A program made the translations under genes and the position numbers. The notes under the pieces are model-generated. The model made no database searches. It was not told the origin of the DNA and saw nothing but the letters and a program-made list of their open reading frames with translations. Positions 25,001 to 36,068 of a stretch of 64,000 nt of DNA are shown piece after piece. The stretch spans positions 40,667,686 through 40,731,685 of the forward strand of contig NC_083604.1 of the NCBI RefSeq assembly GCF_029168945.1, written 5' to 3'. Positions within the stretch are counted from its first letter, which is position 1; each line of letters opens with the position of its first letter. The DNA comes from Cannabis sativa. Its lineage: Eukaryota > Streptophyta > Magnoliopsida > Rosales > Cannabaceae.

Positions 25001-26834
25001 AGAAAGCACTAGTATTAATGTACCTCTTCTCAAGAGGAATATATGGAACCCAGTCCATTTTCATTTGTTTCATGGGAATGATTTCTTCAGACTCTCTCTG
25101 AACTGAGTTAATCCCAATTTTATCAGAAGGCGGGAAAGGTGATACAACCTATAGAGCCACAAGAAATAAAAAATAAACAAAAACGGGTGATAGAAATGAA
25201 ATAAATCAAGCAAGCTTCTCAACAAATAGACAATATCATTTGCTTGAAATAAAATAATAATAACAATAATAACAACAACAAAATAAGAAGAGACAGAAAC
25301 AAACTACCAAGTACAAAAGTAAAAGAAGGACAAACAACATTTAGAGCATCTGCAAGGTAACACCAAATATGCAGATGCAGTCCAATCTCTCCTCCAATGT
25401 AGCACTATCTTAACATTAAATTTGATGTATATATCGCAGTACACGGCATATATTGCCATGTACTATAGAGAACGGCAAAAAACCTTTTACACTACTTTAT
25501 ATTATTATATTGTACATAATATTAAATATATTTTTTATATGTATATATTATTTATATTTATTAAAAAAATAATATAATAATAATGAATATTTTTTAAGTG
25601 TTGCGGCCGGAGTGGAAAGAGTTTTTCACACTAAATTTGGTATTAGTGTAACACCAAATTTAGCGTATAGATTGGAAATGCTCTTAGCAAGACTTTAAGA
25701 CAAACTTATACACAAGCTTTAAATAACTTACAGCCACCACAACAGGTATGCAGATAACTTTATTCTCCCCCTTCACAGAGACCAATTGAGCTGCAGGCAA
25801 CATCAACTAAGTAAAGCACAATCCAAAAGCAGTATAAATAATAAATTTCAGAGAGAAGTAGAAAGTAAATATTAAATGGCATGCAACATATGACTTGATT
25901 TAGAAAACTGAATAACACGTTGGGATACTTCATTCCTTCTTAATTGGCAATTAAAGGCAAGTGCCTGTCTATTGGGGGGGAAATCAAGTTTGAAAAAGCT
26001 ACTTACGCTCAGTGCAACCAAAGAGATAAGCTTTCTTCCCATGTAATGTTCCACCCTCTTCAAACGCTTTCTGACCACAACAAAGTATTAACTTTCAGCA
26101 CTGAACGTTCTAGGATGAGGAATAGAAACAAACCCAAAAGCAATGTAACATATGAAAAGCAACGACATATCTCTAGTCACCTCTAGGTTCGAAAAATCCC
26201 ACTTGAACTGGTAAAGGATGTCCAGTTGATCCCACTGTCATACAAAGCAGTGTAGCATATGAGCAACAAAGAAGCAAAACCTTCATACAAAATAGTTTAA
26301 AAACTCAAAATATAACGAACCTCTGTTCCAACGGGAAATGCAGCCATCCATAAGTCCTCCTGCACCCGTATAAATTGTACCCGTGATTAGTTTAAGAGAA
26401 CGAAAATAACAACCTCATAATCACAATGCATAACCTGCCGCCATAGTTATGCAGCAATGCCACTAAAATAACGATCCCAGCTCAAGCAACCCAGAATTTC
26501 TTTATGGGCTCACAAATATACCAATGTTGTTTCTTAACCCAAATTCCAATACAAAGATAAATAGCTCAAGAATCAAATTGTTATCCATTTTCGAACACAA
26601 GAAAAAAAAACCCCACAATCTCCACCAACATGCCCAAGAATCATTATAACAAAACTATAACCTATCAAATAGAATGTTGACACATACCAAGTTGCGCTTA
26701 TCCTCGAAGTACTCAGGCTCGGATTCGGGCTTGGAGGCCTTGACTGCACGAGTGGATGACTTCTTGGACTCTTTGTGATTGTCGACAGCTTCGTCCGCCT
26801 GGGACGCCGTCTTCCTCTTGGCACCTTTCCTCAT
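22058..26834 (-). CDS. HIT4: HEAT INTOLERANT 4-like chromatin protein
   Basis: Fourteen exons on the minus strand: 26834-26688, 26359-26321, 26234-26181, 26070-26007, 25790-25732, 25148-25024, 24918-24859, 23986-23928, 23823-23744, 23229-23191, 22772-22710, 22624-22577, 22474-22346 and 22105-22058. All use GT-AG sites and join in frame to 337 residues. The N-terminus is basic (MRKGAKRK). Conserved blocks follow: EPEYFEDKRNLEDLW, FPVGTEWDQLD, LFGCTEPQLV, SPFPPSDKIGI, MKMDWVPYIPLEKR, LKKFEYCLP and CEFDWELDEL. A Lys/Arg-rich helix spans about 264-293, and the end is SPFINRYYGKAHEIL. In Arabidopsis, HIT4 is a plant-specific chromocentre protein needed for heat-induced chromatin decondensation and release of silencing. 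An in-frame upstream ATG at 26912 exists, but the basic start fits the family. The gene converges on CPR5. Confidence 0.85.
25344..25683. mobile_element. Tourist-like MITE in HIT4 intron 5
   Basis: The element starts GAGCATCTGCAAGG and ends TTGGAAATGCTC, with short inverted ends and TTA on both sides (25341-25343 and 25684-25686). It is 340 bp and non-coding. The TTA target and GAGCAT terminus suit a PIF/Harbinger-derived MITE. It lies wholly within the intron 25149-25731. Confidence 0.7.
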
Positions 26835-26944
26835 ATCGACCTCTGTTCGGGACTGCTTCTGGAGAGAGAGAAAGAGAAAAGTAGGGTTTGGAGCGCAAAG
26901 CGGTGGATCCAAATTCGAATTTAGAGAGAGAAAGAGAGAGGTGG

Positions 26945-26955
26945 GATATATAAAT
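26945..26955 (-). promoter_or_regulatory. Probable TATA box of HIT4
   Basis: ATTTATATATC on the minus strand lies 111-121 bp upstream of the chosen start codon. CT-rich sequence of the kind common in plant 5' UTRs lies between the two. Confidence 0.5.
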
Positions 26956-27002
26956 GGTTAGGTAATGCGAGCGTAGAATCAACGCGAGGAATGGTCCAAA
27001 TT

Positions 27003-27020
27003 TGAGAGAGAGAGAGAGAG
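27003..27020. repeat. GA microsatellite upstream of HIT4
   Basis: About nine GA dinucleotides in a row lie some 170 bp upstream of the HIT4 start. GA/CT tracts are common in plant promoters. Confidence 0.85.
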
Positions 27021-27399
27021 TACTGATAGGCGCGGAGGCGTATAGGGTTGAGATATCTTCCAAATAATTCAAATTTCTCCTCATCAGACTGTACGGTCAT
27101 TTCTCCAATCTAAGAAAAGTATGCAAATAAAATAATATTTTTTCTTTAGAATTTTTCATACAGAAAATAAAATTTGGAATTTCTCTAATACAAAAGACAT
27201 CTTCATCTAACTCTAGAGCATACTTTGTTAAGACGTGAACAGCTTGATTAGTATGCTTACGAACATACTTTAAGAAAAAATGACAAAAGACAACGAACAT
27301 CATTAATTAAATCTGAAAACAAAATAAGTCTGTATGTGAAGAAGTCAAAGCAGAAAAAACTCTTAGTGCATCCATTTCAATATGTGTTATCTAAATTTG

Positions 27400-28430
27400 T
27401 TGTTGATTAGCCTAATTGATACTATGAAAGAGTGCATTTGCTTCTAAAACAGCCTTGGACTGGCTTGGATAACGCAATAATAACTTCACCTTTGTAGTTT
27501 TGAACCACTGCTCCAATACCCAGCACCTTATCTTTAGTGTTTACAGTCGCATCCACGTTCATTTTATGACAATTGACATAGCTAGGCAACTTCCATGGTA
27601 TCCTATTTGTCGGCCTTGTGTTGTTTTCAGTTGCAACAAGTTGTGAGGAAAAAACCGGTGAGACACAACAGGTCGTGAGGATACTTGCTGGTGCAACACA
27701 ACAGGTCGTGATGAATGTTGTTGGTGCAACACAGCAGACCTTGAGGAATCTTGCTGGTGCGACACAATAGGCCTTTGTTTGTCTTTGCAACTTCCTTTGA
27801 CAGAGAAATATTTATCAAGATAGTTTATAACATGGATTGCAAGAGCAGAAGCTTCACGTTTCGTTCCACCATGTAGCACTTTGTTTCTATCATTCTAAAT
27901 ACTCCACATAAGGCAAATTAGAAGTTCAACATCTGTTTTACCAAGAATGGTTGTGAGGTGAATCAAATAATCTCCATTGTACATACCATGAGCACGATGG
28001 TCATTAATGGAGAAACATGTTTTCTTCCAAACAAACTTGGCATGTTTACATGTGAATAAAGCATGTCCAATTAATTCCCAAGCGCTTTTACGCATTGAAC
28101 AAATTGTTCAATCAATGAGTTTTTTTTTTGTGTGTGTGTGTGTGTACAGCAGTAGCCACGGGCAATGCATTTTGAATGACTCTCCAAGCAAAAATTTTAA
28201 CCTTCGGTGGCAAGTTTAAAGCCCAAAAAAACTTCCACCAGCTTTTGTAGTTGCTGGATGTTGAATCTTCATTTGCATCTAAAATAGAAGTCGCTAGATG
28301 GAACCCAGACTTAACTGAGTAGATCCAAGTTGTGATATGGTGCCATATTAGTCGATCTTGAGATTGGTAATTGTTGACCTCAGAAATTGGACAACCGACA
28401 ACAGTCATATTAAATTTATGCTTACCACGT
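27400..28430 (-). pseudogene. LINE 3' fragment: zinc-binding and RNase H-like regions
   Basis: Reading the minus strand, 28430-28112 encodes the zinc-binding region after a LINE reverse transcriptase (KSGFHLAT, WWKFFWALNLPPKVKIFAWR). Segment 28095-27895 continues it (WELIGHALFTCKHAKFVWKK). Segment 27600-27422 matches the start of a plant RNase H-like domain (MNVDATVN, GIGAVVQNYKGEVIIALS). Stops and frame changes separate the parts. A 33-bp minisatellite sits in the linker. Element D begins at 28431 and cuts the LINE, whose 5' part was not found in the window. Confidence 0.75.
27647..27777 (-). repeat. 33-bp minisatellite, four units, in the LINE linker
   Basis: Units at 27647-27678, 27679-27711, 27712-27744 and 27745-27777 share the pattern GG-TCTTGCTGGTGCAACACAACAGGTCGTGA with some changes. 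Since 33 is a multiple of three, the unit reads as an 11-residue repeat with CCVAP motifs on the minus strand. Confidence 0.85.
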
Positions 28431-28537
28431 GTTACACAATTAGAACTAGAAAGTAAAGAACACAAAGAATTTTATAGAAGTTTGCCCCCCTTAGTTAACA
28501 GTGAATGACCTACTCTCTTTTTAATTGTATTGATACC

Positions 28538-29679
28538 TGAAAAATCTAGTTTTTGCTAATGTCAGTAATTATTACAAAAGAACAGTAAAAATAAAACTGT
28601 AACAGTCTGCAGCAGCAGAATGTAATTCTGTCACTGCAAAACACAGTTTTGCAGAAACAAACCAGAACCATAAATAAAAAAAATCAGCAGAAAATAAATC
28701 ACTTGACACAAGAGAATTATATGTGGTATCAGTATTCTTTCGAACACTCCTAGTCCACAGGGCCACGCCGAGAGAATGACATCAATTAGTAAAGTATCAA
28801 AGTTTACAAAAGCAATTGACTTAAACAAATTTAGACTCCCTCTAGTGATTTGTCACAACCCTTTGTAATCCACCTTACTAATCCGATCTCTGAAACACAC
28901 CAAGTAGTGAACTCCCTTCAACTATTGATGTGTGCTTACTTCCTCCCGAAGTAAGACTTAAACAAATCTTCTCCCAAAGATATATGCTCACTTCCTCTCG
29001 AAGTGAGACTTGGAAAAGTCTTCTCCCGAAGACCCACACTTGTTCAAAGCTACTCTTCAACCTATTCTATGATAGTATGAGATCATAATAAGAAAATCAA
29101 AACCTAGTTGAACACTCTAGGCTTTTACAAATAAAATACTCTTCTCGCAAAGAAAGATATGAAAATATGAGACTAGAAGAGATAAAATCATTTAGCTGCT
29201 CTCTAGGTCCTATTTATAGAATAGCAATCCTAGAGTCAACCATAAAAATGATTTTCCAACTGTACAAAACTTTCTTAAGAAAATTCTTGATTTACAGCAT
29301 TAGAATCGGGTTTTGCAGCAGCAGATTAGGTCCAGAAATGGAACTTTCCAAATTGAACCAACATCACGAATTTGGACTTCAAACTTGCCAAATAAAGTTT
29401 ATTTGATTTGTTCTAATAAAGACAAAACTGAAATCATCTATTAGAAAAAGGGAAAGTCAAGTTTTCTAAAGTTAGACAACTTTCCATAAGAGAATTCATT
29501 CTCTTACAAGAAATTTCCTAAATCAAAAAGAGACTAGTTGAAAAAGAATCTTTCGTTAGAAGAAAAGAGTAACTAAATGCACAAAATCAATGTAATAAAA
29601 ACAATTTAAATGGTCAATAAAAATGCACATTAATTAAAAAATATTTTGACAACTAAGTTGCCAAAAAAAAGGCCTAACA
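28538..29679 (-). repeat. 3' LTR of element C
   Basis: On the minus strand it starts TGTTAGGCC and ends TAGATTTTTCA. Upstream in sense is a purine-rich tract AAATGGGGAGAT, a good polypurine tract. A CTATAAATAGG box lies near 29220-29210. It aligns along its whole length with the LTR at 36069-37207. Confidence 0.85.
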
Positions 29680-30288
29680 ATCTCCCCATTTGGCACTTTA
29701 GATAATCAAAATATTTTTAATTAACAAACACCTGCAAAATAAAGTTAGCGAAACAAATATAAAAAAATCCCTGAAAAGCACAACATTAAACTAAAATAAA
29801 AAACTAACTTTGACCAAAGATGAACACAAATACAAACCTCAACTCCCCTTGGACAGTTGAGTATACAATCAAAATTAAAACCCCAAATACTCCCCTTTTT
29901 TATTTTTCTATAAGGGCCAAAGACAAAAAGAAACCAAAATTTTTCAAAAATTAAGATCTAAAAAAAAACAATCATGATCAACAATTAAACAAAATATAAA
30001 GAATAAGAAATCAAAATTTAAGAAGAAACTCATCAAAAATTTACCAAATAAAGCACATGTTGATACTTACCAAAAGAAAGACAAATGACTAATTTTTCTT
30101 AGCCTAAAAGTCAAGTCACACGATACTTTTTTTTAATTATCATTTTTTTTCAAAATAATAAAAAATATATATATATATTTTATACAAAAATCAAGTTATT
30201 CTAATGCATGCATCTTTCCAAGATTCATAAAAAGGACAAATAACCATGTTATGCTTTCAAAGATCATAAGATTTAGTATCTCAAATAC
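29680..30288 (-). other. 3' non-coding internal part of element C
   Basis: A-rich sequence lies between the gypsy intruder and the polypurine tract. No reading frame of note is present. AATAC at 30284-30288 abuts the gypsy LTR and is probably its target site. Confidence 0.5.
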
Positions 30289-32608
30289 TGTAAAACCCTA
30301 ACTAGCATAGGTGTATTACGTGATTTTAAACATACTGTGCAGCTCGTTGCTAATCAACGAGGTTTATGGAAAAACGTGATTAATTAAAATTTTGGCTTTT
30401 TAATTAAACTTGTAAAATATTTATACAAAATACTCGGGATCCCGATTACAAAACCATTTACAAAAGTTTACTGTCTATATAAAATACTTGTCGCCTAGCG
30501 ACTAATTACAAAAATAGCCTTGTTGTCCCGATGATTGTACGCTCCAGGCCTAACGCCAGAGCATGTACAATCTTCATGGCTCGCTCACGGTCCATCGGCT
30601 CAGCCTTGCCCTTACCTACACATAAACATAGCTTGACGAGTCGACGGACTCGGTAAGAAAAAGCATAATAATACTCATACATAAATCCGGTCATGATCGG
30701 ACGCCCATACCACGACCATAACCTAAGCTGCCGTGTCCAACACGATGTTGAGTCCCCATAACTGCCGTGTCCAACACGATGCGGAGTTACGAACGTTCAT
30801 AGGGACGATACTATTGACAAACGGCTAATCGGTCGAGCCGGTCATACTCCCCGCTTGGTCATACTCCGACTGTACCGAGCATGTTACGGTATCGGCCTAA
30901 TCGGTCGGCGGTCATACTCAGTCCGGTGGTCATACTCCGGCTGTCTGACGTGATACGTCAAATAGTACGGAACCACCAACCTAAGTATTAGCCTATACGT
31001 GGTCAGACTGGTCATACTCCAATTGCCCCAGTCATACTGCTAGCCTATGCGAGATGTGATACGGTGTTAGCCTAATCGGTCGAGCGGGTCATACTCCATT
31101 CTTGGTCATACTCCGGCACATGCAGACATGACACGGTCGGATGGTTCGAAGCCAACATACATATCTAATGTAATCTAACGGGCTTCTACATGCACGCTAA
31201 ACATGTAATCTACATATGCATCTTGTTATACTAATCTTACGGATTCGAATTCGGGTGTCTTAGGAATTTATTTGGAACTATATGCGCGGCGGATTACAGG
31301 CTCCTAAACCATAAAAATCACCACACTATAAGTGATACGCTAAATCACTTCCCGGGGACTCAAACTAGGAACTAAAAGTTTCCCTATCGATAAAAAGCAT
31401 GGCAATACCCCAACTAACATAAAAACAAGGAAAACTAGGGTTTCTGAAAATTGCCCAACCGGCAGACCGGTTGTCCAACCGGAATTCCGGTTCCTCGCAG
31501 GCAGAAATTCAAAAATTCATAACTCAACCAAATTAAATCCAAACAATCCCAAAACTTCCAGACCTGTTCTAAACATCCTATAGAACAATTCTAAAGCATC
31601 AACACAGCCCAGAAAGCACAGAATTGAAAATCACCATGTGAGCTCCAAGCTTTGAGTTCAAACTCAAACTTGGCTAAAGCTCACTTACAAGCCTCAAAAC
31701 TAGCTTAGAACTACATAAACAAGCATAAAAACACTGCAGAAAACTAACCCTAATTCATGCAAACACTACAACCACCAAAACCTCAATTTTCACTTTGAAA
31801 ACCATAGCTTTTTAACAAGAAAATTAACCAACTAAAGCAAGAACAACTAGCATGCATTTCAACCTAACTAAACATATTTAATTCAACATTTTAGACATAG
31901 AAACAACAACAACAACTAGCAGCAGCAACATCATCAAAATCATCCATGCATTACTCATCTTTTTCATCAAAATTTCAAGAAAACAAAGGAAGAAAAACTA
32001 GACAAGAAATACCTCTTCAAGGATCACACTAGACTTGCTGAAAATCACTAGAATCACAAGAGAAAATCCACTTTTTCTTCTTTGCTCAAAAGTAGAAATG
32101 GAGAGGAAAAGAGAGAGAGCTTTTGAGAAATTTTCTAATTTTTTCTTTCTAAGTTTGGAAAAATGAGGATAAATGCCACCTAACTCTTTTACTTCAGCCA
32201 AACAAATAACATAATAAACATATAATTTACACATTATTAAACCACAAAAAGACAAACTAACAATGGGGCAAAATGACCATTTTGCCCCTTCACACTAAAA
32301 TCACATAATTAACACTAAAGGGGTATTTTTGGGAAATTCTAAATTCCCGGTCATTCCCGACATTCCCAATGTCTAATAAACCGCCCCAATCTACTAACAT
32401 ACTAAGTTGTGATTTTACTGAGCCAAACACCGAGTTCCATGTTACCGGGCACCGGAAATGCAAAATTATGAAAACTACTAAATGACATAAAAATGTATCT
32501 CAGAATTCAATAATAACAGTATAAATAATTATTTAAATAGCTATAAATAATTTCATAATTAAACATGATTAACTGCTAACTTCCAAATTAAACTAAGCGG
32601 TCTTTACA
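30289..32608 (-). repeat. 3' LTR of a chromovirus-like Ty3/gypsy element, 2.3 kb
   Basis: On the minus strand it starts TGTAAAGACC just after a G-rich polypurine tract (AAGGGGGGGAATAGT) and ends AGGGTTTTACA. It is more GC-rich than its surroundings. It contains a direct repeat of CTGCCGTGTCCAACACGATG (about 30730 and 30763) and several copies of GGTCATACTCC between about 30840 and 31130. Confidence 0.8.
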
Positions 32609-33690
32609 ACTATTCCCCCCCTTAAAAGGATTTCGTCCCCGAAATCTAACCTGAATAACTCTGGATATTGAGCTCTCATATCTGATTCTAGTTCCCAGGT
32701 GGCTTCCTCCACCTTGCTGTTTCTCCAGAGAACTTTTACCAATGCTATGGTCTTATTCCGAAGGACTTTATCATTTACTATCCGGGATACGCGTTGTTCT
32801 TCATATGACATATCGCTGCGGTTCAAGGCTCTCATAAGCGAGTATATGAGAGGGATGCGAAACGTATTTTCTCAACATCGAGATATGGAATACGTTGTGA
32901 ACTGCTGATAAAGCTGGAGGCAAAGCTAATCGGTATGCCACTTGACCTATCTTCTCGAGAATCTCGAAAGGTCCTGTAAATCTAGGGCATAACTTGCCTC
33001 TTTTCCCGAAACGTTTGATCCCCTTCATTAGAGACACTCGTAAAAACACATGGTCCCCTACTTGGAACTTAACATCTCTGCGTTTCGGATCTGCGTAACT
33101 TTTCTGTCTACTCTGTGAGGCGAGCATTCTACCTTTTATCTTTTCTATTGCCTCATTGGTCCGCTGCACTGACTCCGGACCTAAGTACTTTCTCTCCCCT
33201 GTCTCATCCCAGTGGATGGGAGATCTACACTTCCTACCGTATAACAGTTCATAGGGAGCCATCCCTATCGTACTCTGATAATTGTTGTTGTAAGAAAATT
33301 CTATCAACGGTAGATATTTATTCCAGGAGCCTTCAAAATCCATAACACAGGCTCGTAACATGTCCTCCAATATCTGAATTGTCCTTTCGGACTGACCATC
33401 TGTCTGAGGATGGAATGTTGTACTGAATTTCAACTTTGTACCCATTGCTCGTTGCAAACTCTGCCAAAATTTGGAGGTGAATTTCGGGTCCCTATCCGAA
33501 ACTATAGACTTCGGTACCCCGTGAAGTCTTACAATCTCTCTGACATACAATTCTGCCAACCGATCCACTGTAAATGTTGTTCTAACAGGCAGAAAATGAG
33601 CAGATTTTGTGAATCGATCCACCACTACCCAGATGGAATCAAACAAACCCGTGGTCCTAGGTAACCCGACCACGAAATCCATCGTGATGT
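32593..33690 (-). pseudogene. Ty3/gypsy integrase C-terminal part with chromodomain-like tail
   Basis: The minus strand is open from 33682 to 32801 (293 codons). It shows integrase core motifs (MDFVVGLP, VDRFTKSAHF, SDRDPKF, FHPQTDGQSER) and the GPY/F-type region with LRKYVSHPSH near its end. A frameshift near 32815 moves the rest (VKVLWRN, VEEATWE, YPELF) to another frame. Order and tail suggest a chromovirus such as Tekay/Del. Everything upstream (gag, protease, reverse transcriptase, RNase H) is absent. The piece is joined to copia RNase H sequence at about 33690, so this is a truncated relic. Confidence 0.85.
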
Positions 33691-34400
33691 CTTGAGGGAG
33701 TCAAACTGACTTGAATTTAGGGCTTTAGTAAAAATATCAACCAATTGCTTTTCAGTATCAACATATTCCAACTGCAATGTTTAGTTGTCAACAACGTCCC
33801 TAATAAAATGATGTCTTATATCAATGTGTTTTGTACGAGAAGGTTGAACAAGATTTTTAGAAGTATATACAACACTCGTATTTTCACATGCAAAATGACA
33901 AGTAAGAACAGATGTGAGAGTGTAGCAATTATCAACAAATCTAAACCCTTGTAAAATGCATCGTTTATTACTGTTAAGAACAAAGCAATGATCATTGTCA
34001 AAATTGACAGTATACCCTTGATCACAAATTTGACTAATGCTAAGTAAATTAGCTCTTAGTCCCTTGATAAGCATAACATTTTTCAACCTTGGTAACCCTT
34101 CAAATTGAGAGTTCCCATACCAAGGACATTTCCTGTTAAACCATTGCCAAACGTGACCTCACCACATTGCATTGGTCTGATATTCACTAAAAAATCCTTG
34201 TCACCTTCCATATGTCTAGAACAACTACTGTTAAAATACCACATTTGAGAAACAGCACTTTTATCAAAAAAACCAGCTAGATATTTTTCTTTTTCAATCC
34301 ATTTTTGTTTCAAAGCACTATGTTTCTTTTGAAAAAATTTCAAATCACCAAAATAATTTGTTTTGTACAAATTTTGCATGATGAAGCATTTAGGTCGAAT
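33691..34400 (-). pseudogene. Element C pol remnant: pre-integrase region fused to RNase H end
   Basis: On the minus strand, 34379-34083 encodes the protease/pre-integrase neighbourhood (MWYFNSSCSRHM). Segment 34086-33781 continues it (LRANLLSISQICDQGY) and then passes, in the same frame, into the end of RNase H (KNLVQPSRTKHIDIRHHFIRD). One TAA follows, and then the final RNase H block (LEYVDTEKQL, DIFTKAL) runs to 33691. Integrase and reverse transcriptase, which should lie between, are missing, so an in-frame deletion is inferred. Confidence 0.75.
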
Positions 34401-34429
34401 ATGCCCCTTAATACCACAAAAATGACAGA

Positions 34430-35999
34430 TTAGAACAAACCTTCTTACCTGAGATCTTATCCTTTTTGAACTTATTGGAGACTTTGCTTCTGCAGTCGAT
34501 ATTTTTGTAGCATCAGATCTTTAATTTGCAGCAGTAGGTAAATTCGTTGGAACACTAGATTTTACAAATTTTATTTTTCCAGAACTTTCAGTACCATTTG
34601 ATCCAATACCAACAAAGTCTCTTTGACATGCATTTTGAACTTCTTCAAAAATAGAAGATCTAAGGTTAAGCATTTGAATATCTTGGTTAAAATTTTCAAG
34701 TTTCTTCTTTGACAGAATAATTTCCTCATCTTTTTTAAACAAAAATCAGTCTCATATTCTTTAATTTTCAATTCAAGAGATTCAATTTTATGAGAAAATT
34801 GTTTATTTATTTTTGATAATGATCTATTTTCAGAAGTAACATGTATCCACTTTTCATACATAACCTTGTAAGACTCAGCCAGTGATTCCTCATAGATTTC
34901 AAATTCATCAGAATGAGAATTTTCTTTTTCAATGGTATTATTCAAACATACCAATCTTTTTTTCACCCGTAAATCACAAACAAACTTAGAAGAAACTGAG
35001 GTTAGTGTAATATTTTTAGAAATATCTTCATCACTATCAGTTTCATCGTCACTCCATGTGACATTAAAACTTTTCTTATTCTTTTTCAGTGTATTTGCAC
35101 AATCAGATTGAATATGTCCAAAACCTTCACATTCTCTGCATTGAATTCTCTTTTGATTATTAATCATTGAAGGTTTTGAAAAAGTATTACCTTTGGAGAA
35201 TTTTGGAAAAAAAAATTGTCACTTTATCTTTCTCATGTATTTCTGAAAGTTTTTAGTTAAAATATCCATCTCATCATCTGAAATTTCTTTTTCAGCAACA
35301 TTAAAAGTAATACATTTACCTCTATCAGCAATGGACCTGGGTTTGTCCTTCTGCTTGATTTGTTGATTCAATTCAAAAGTATGCAAAGAACCCATTAACT
35401 CCTCCACCTTCATCTTGCTAAAATCTTTTGCTTCCTCCATAGCCAAGAGTTTAGTGTCAAACTTATTTGGAAGAACTCTAACAATTTTTCTGACAAGAAC
35501 AGATTCATTAAGATTTTCACCAAAAGCAAAATATTCATTAGCTATATAAGATAATCTTTCATAAACTCAGCCAGGGTTTCAGATTTAGACATTCTAAGAT
35601 CATCAAATTCTGTCTGAAGCATAATAAACCTAAAACGCTTACCATCAGAAGTTCCCTCAAATTGAGTATGAAGGATTTGCCAAGCAACTTTAGCAGATTC
35701 ACAAGAAGATATAAGCTTAATATAGCCTTCACCTACTCCATTAAATATAGCATGTAAAGCTTTGCTATTATAAGTAGACAATTTATCATCTTCAGTAGCC
35801 ATTAAAGTTCAGATTTTAATTTAGAATTACCTTCAAAATCTACCACAAGAGGAGCAGACCATCCTAATAAAATCATCATCCAAGCTCTCTCATCTTGAGA
35901 CTTGATGTAGGCCCTCATTCTAACTTTCCAATAATGATAATTAGAATCACTGAGCAGTGGTGGTCTAGAAATCGAACTTCCTTCTGCAAAAAATGGCAT
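34430..35999 (-). pseudogene. Element C gag pseudogene with zinc knuckle
   Basis: The minus-strand frame begins near 35999 (MPFFAEGSS, NYHYWKVRM) and continues through a UBN2-type gag region (35802-35542) and 35446-35219. It then reaches a CX2CX4HX4C zinc knuckle at 35140-35099 (CRECEGFGHIQSDC), followed by a Lys- and Asp-rich tail and a heptad-rich stretch. Stops and frameshifts occur near 35800, 35540, 35215 and 34740. Gag would bind element RNA and form particles; this copy cannot. Confidence 0.8.
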
Positions 36000-36054
36000 A
36001 ATTCACAAAAACACACAGAAATGTCAAAGGACCACACTAAGAGTTTAGTGTCCC

Positions 36055-36066
36055 GCTCTGATACCA
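36055..36066 (-). other. Primer-binding site of element C
   Basis: TGGTATCAGAGC on the minus strand, two bases after the 5' LTR, is the usual complement of the initiator methionine tRNA 3' end in copia elements. Confidence 0.9.
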
Positions 36067-36068
36067 AT

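Noticed and set aside
26834..26912. Longer HIT4 start at the in-frame ATG at 26912
   Set aside because: The extension has no family-like sequence, and the basic MRKGAKRK start fits the known family N-terminus; it cannot be fully excluded without cDNA.
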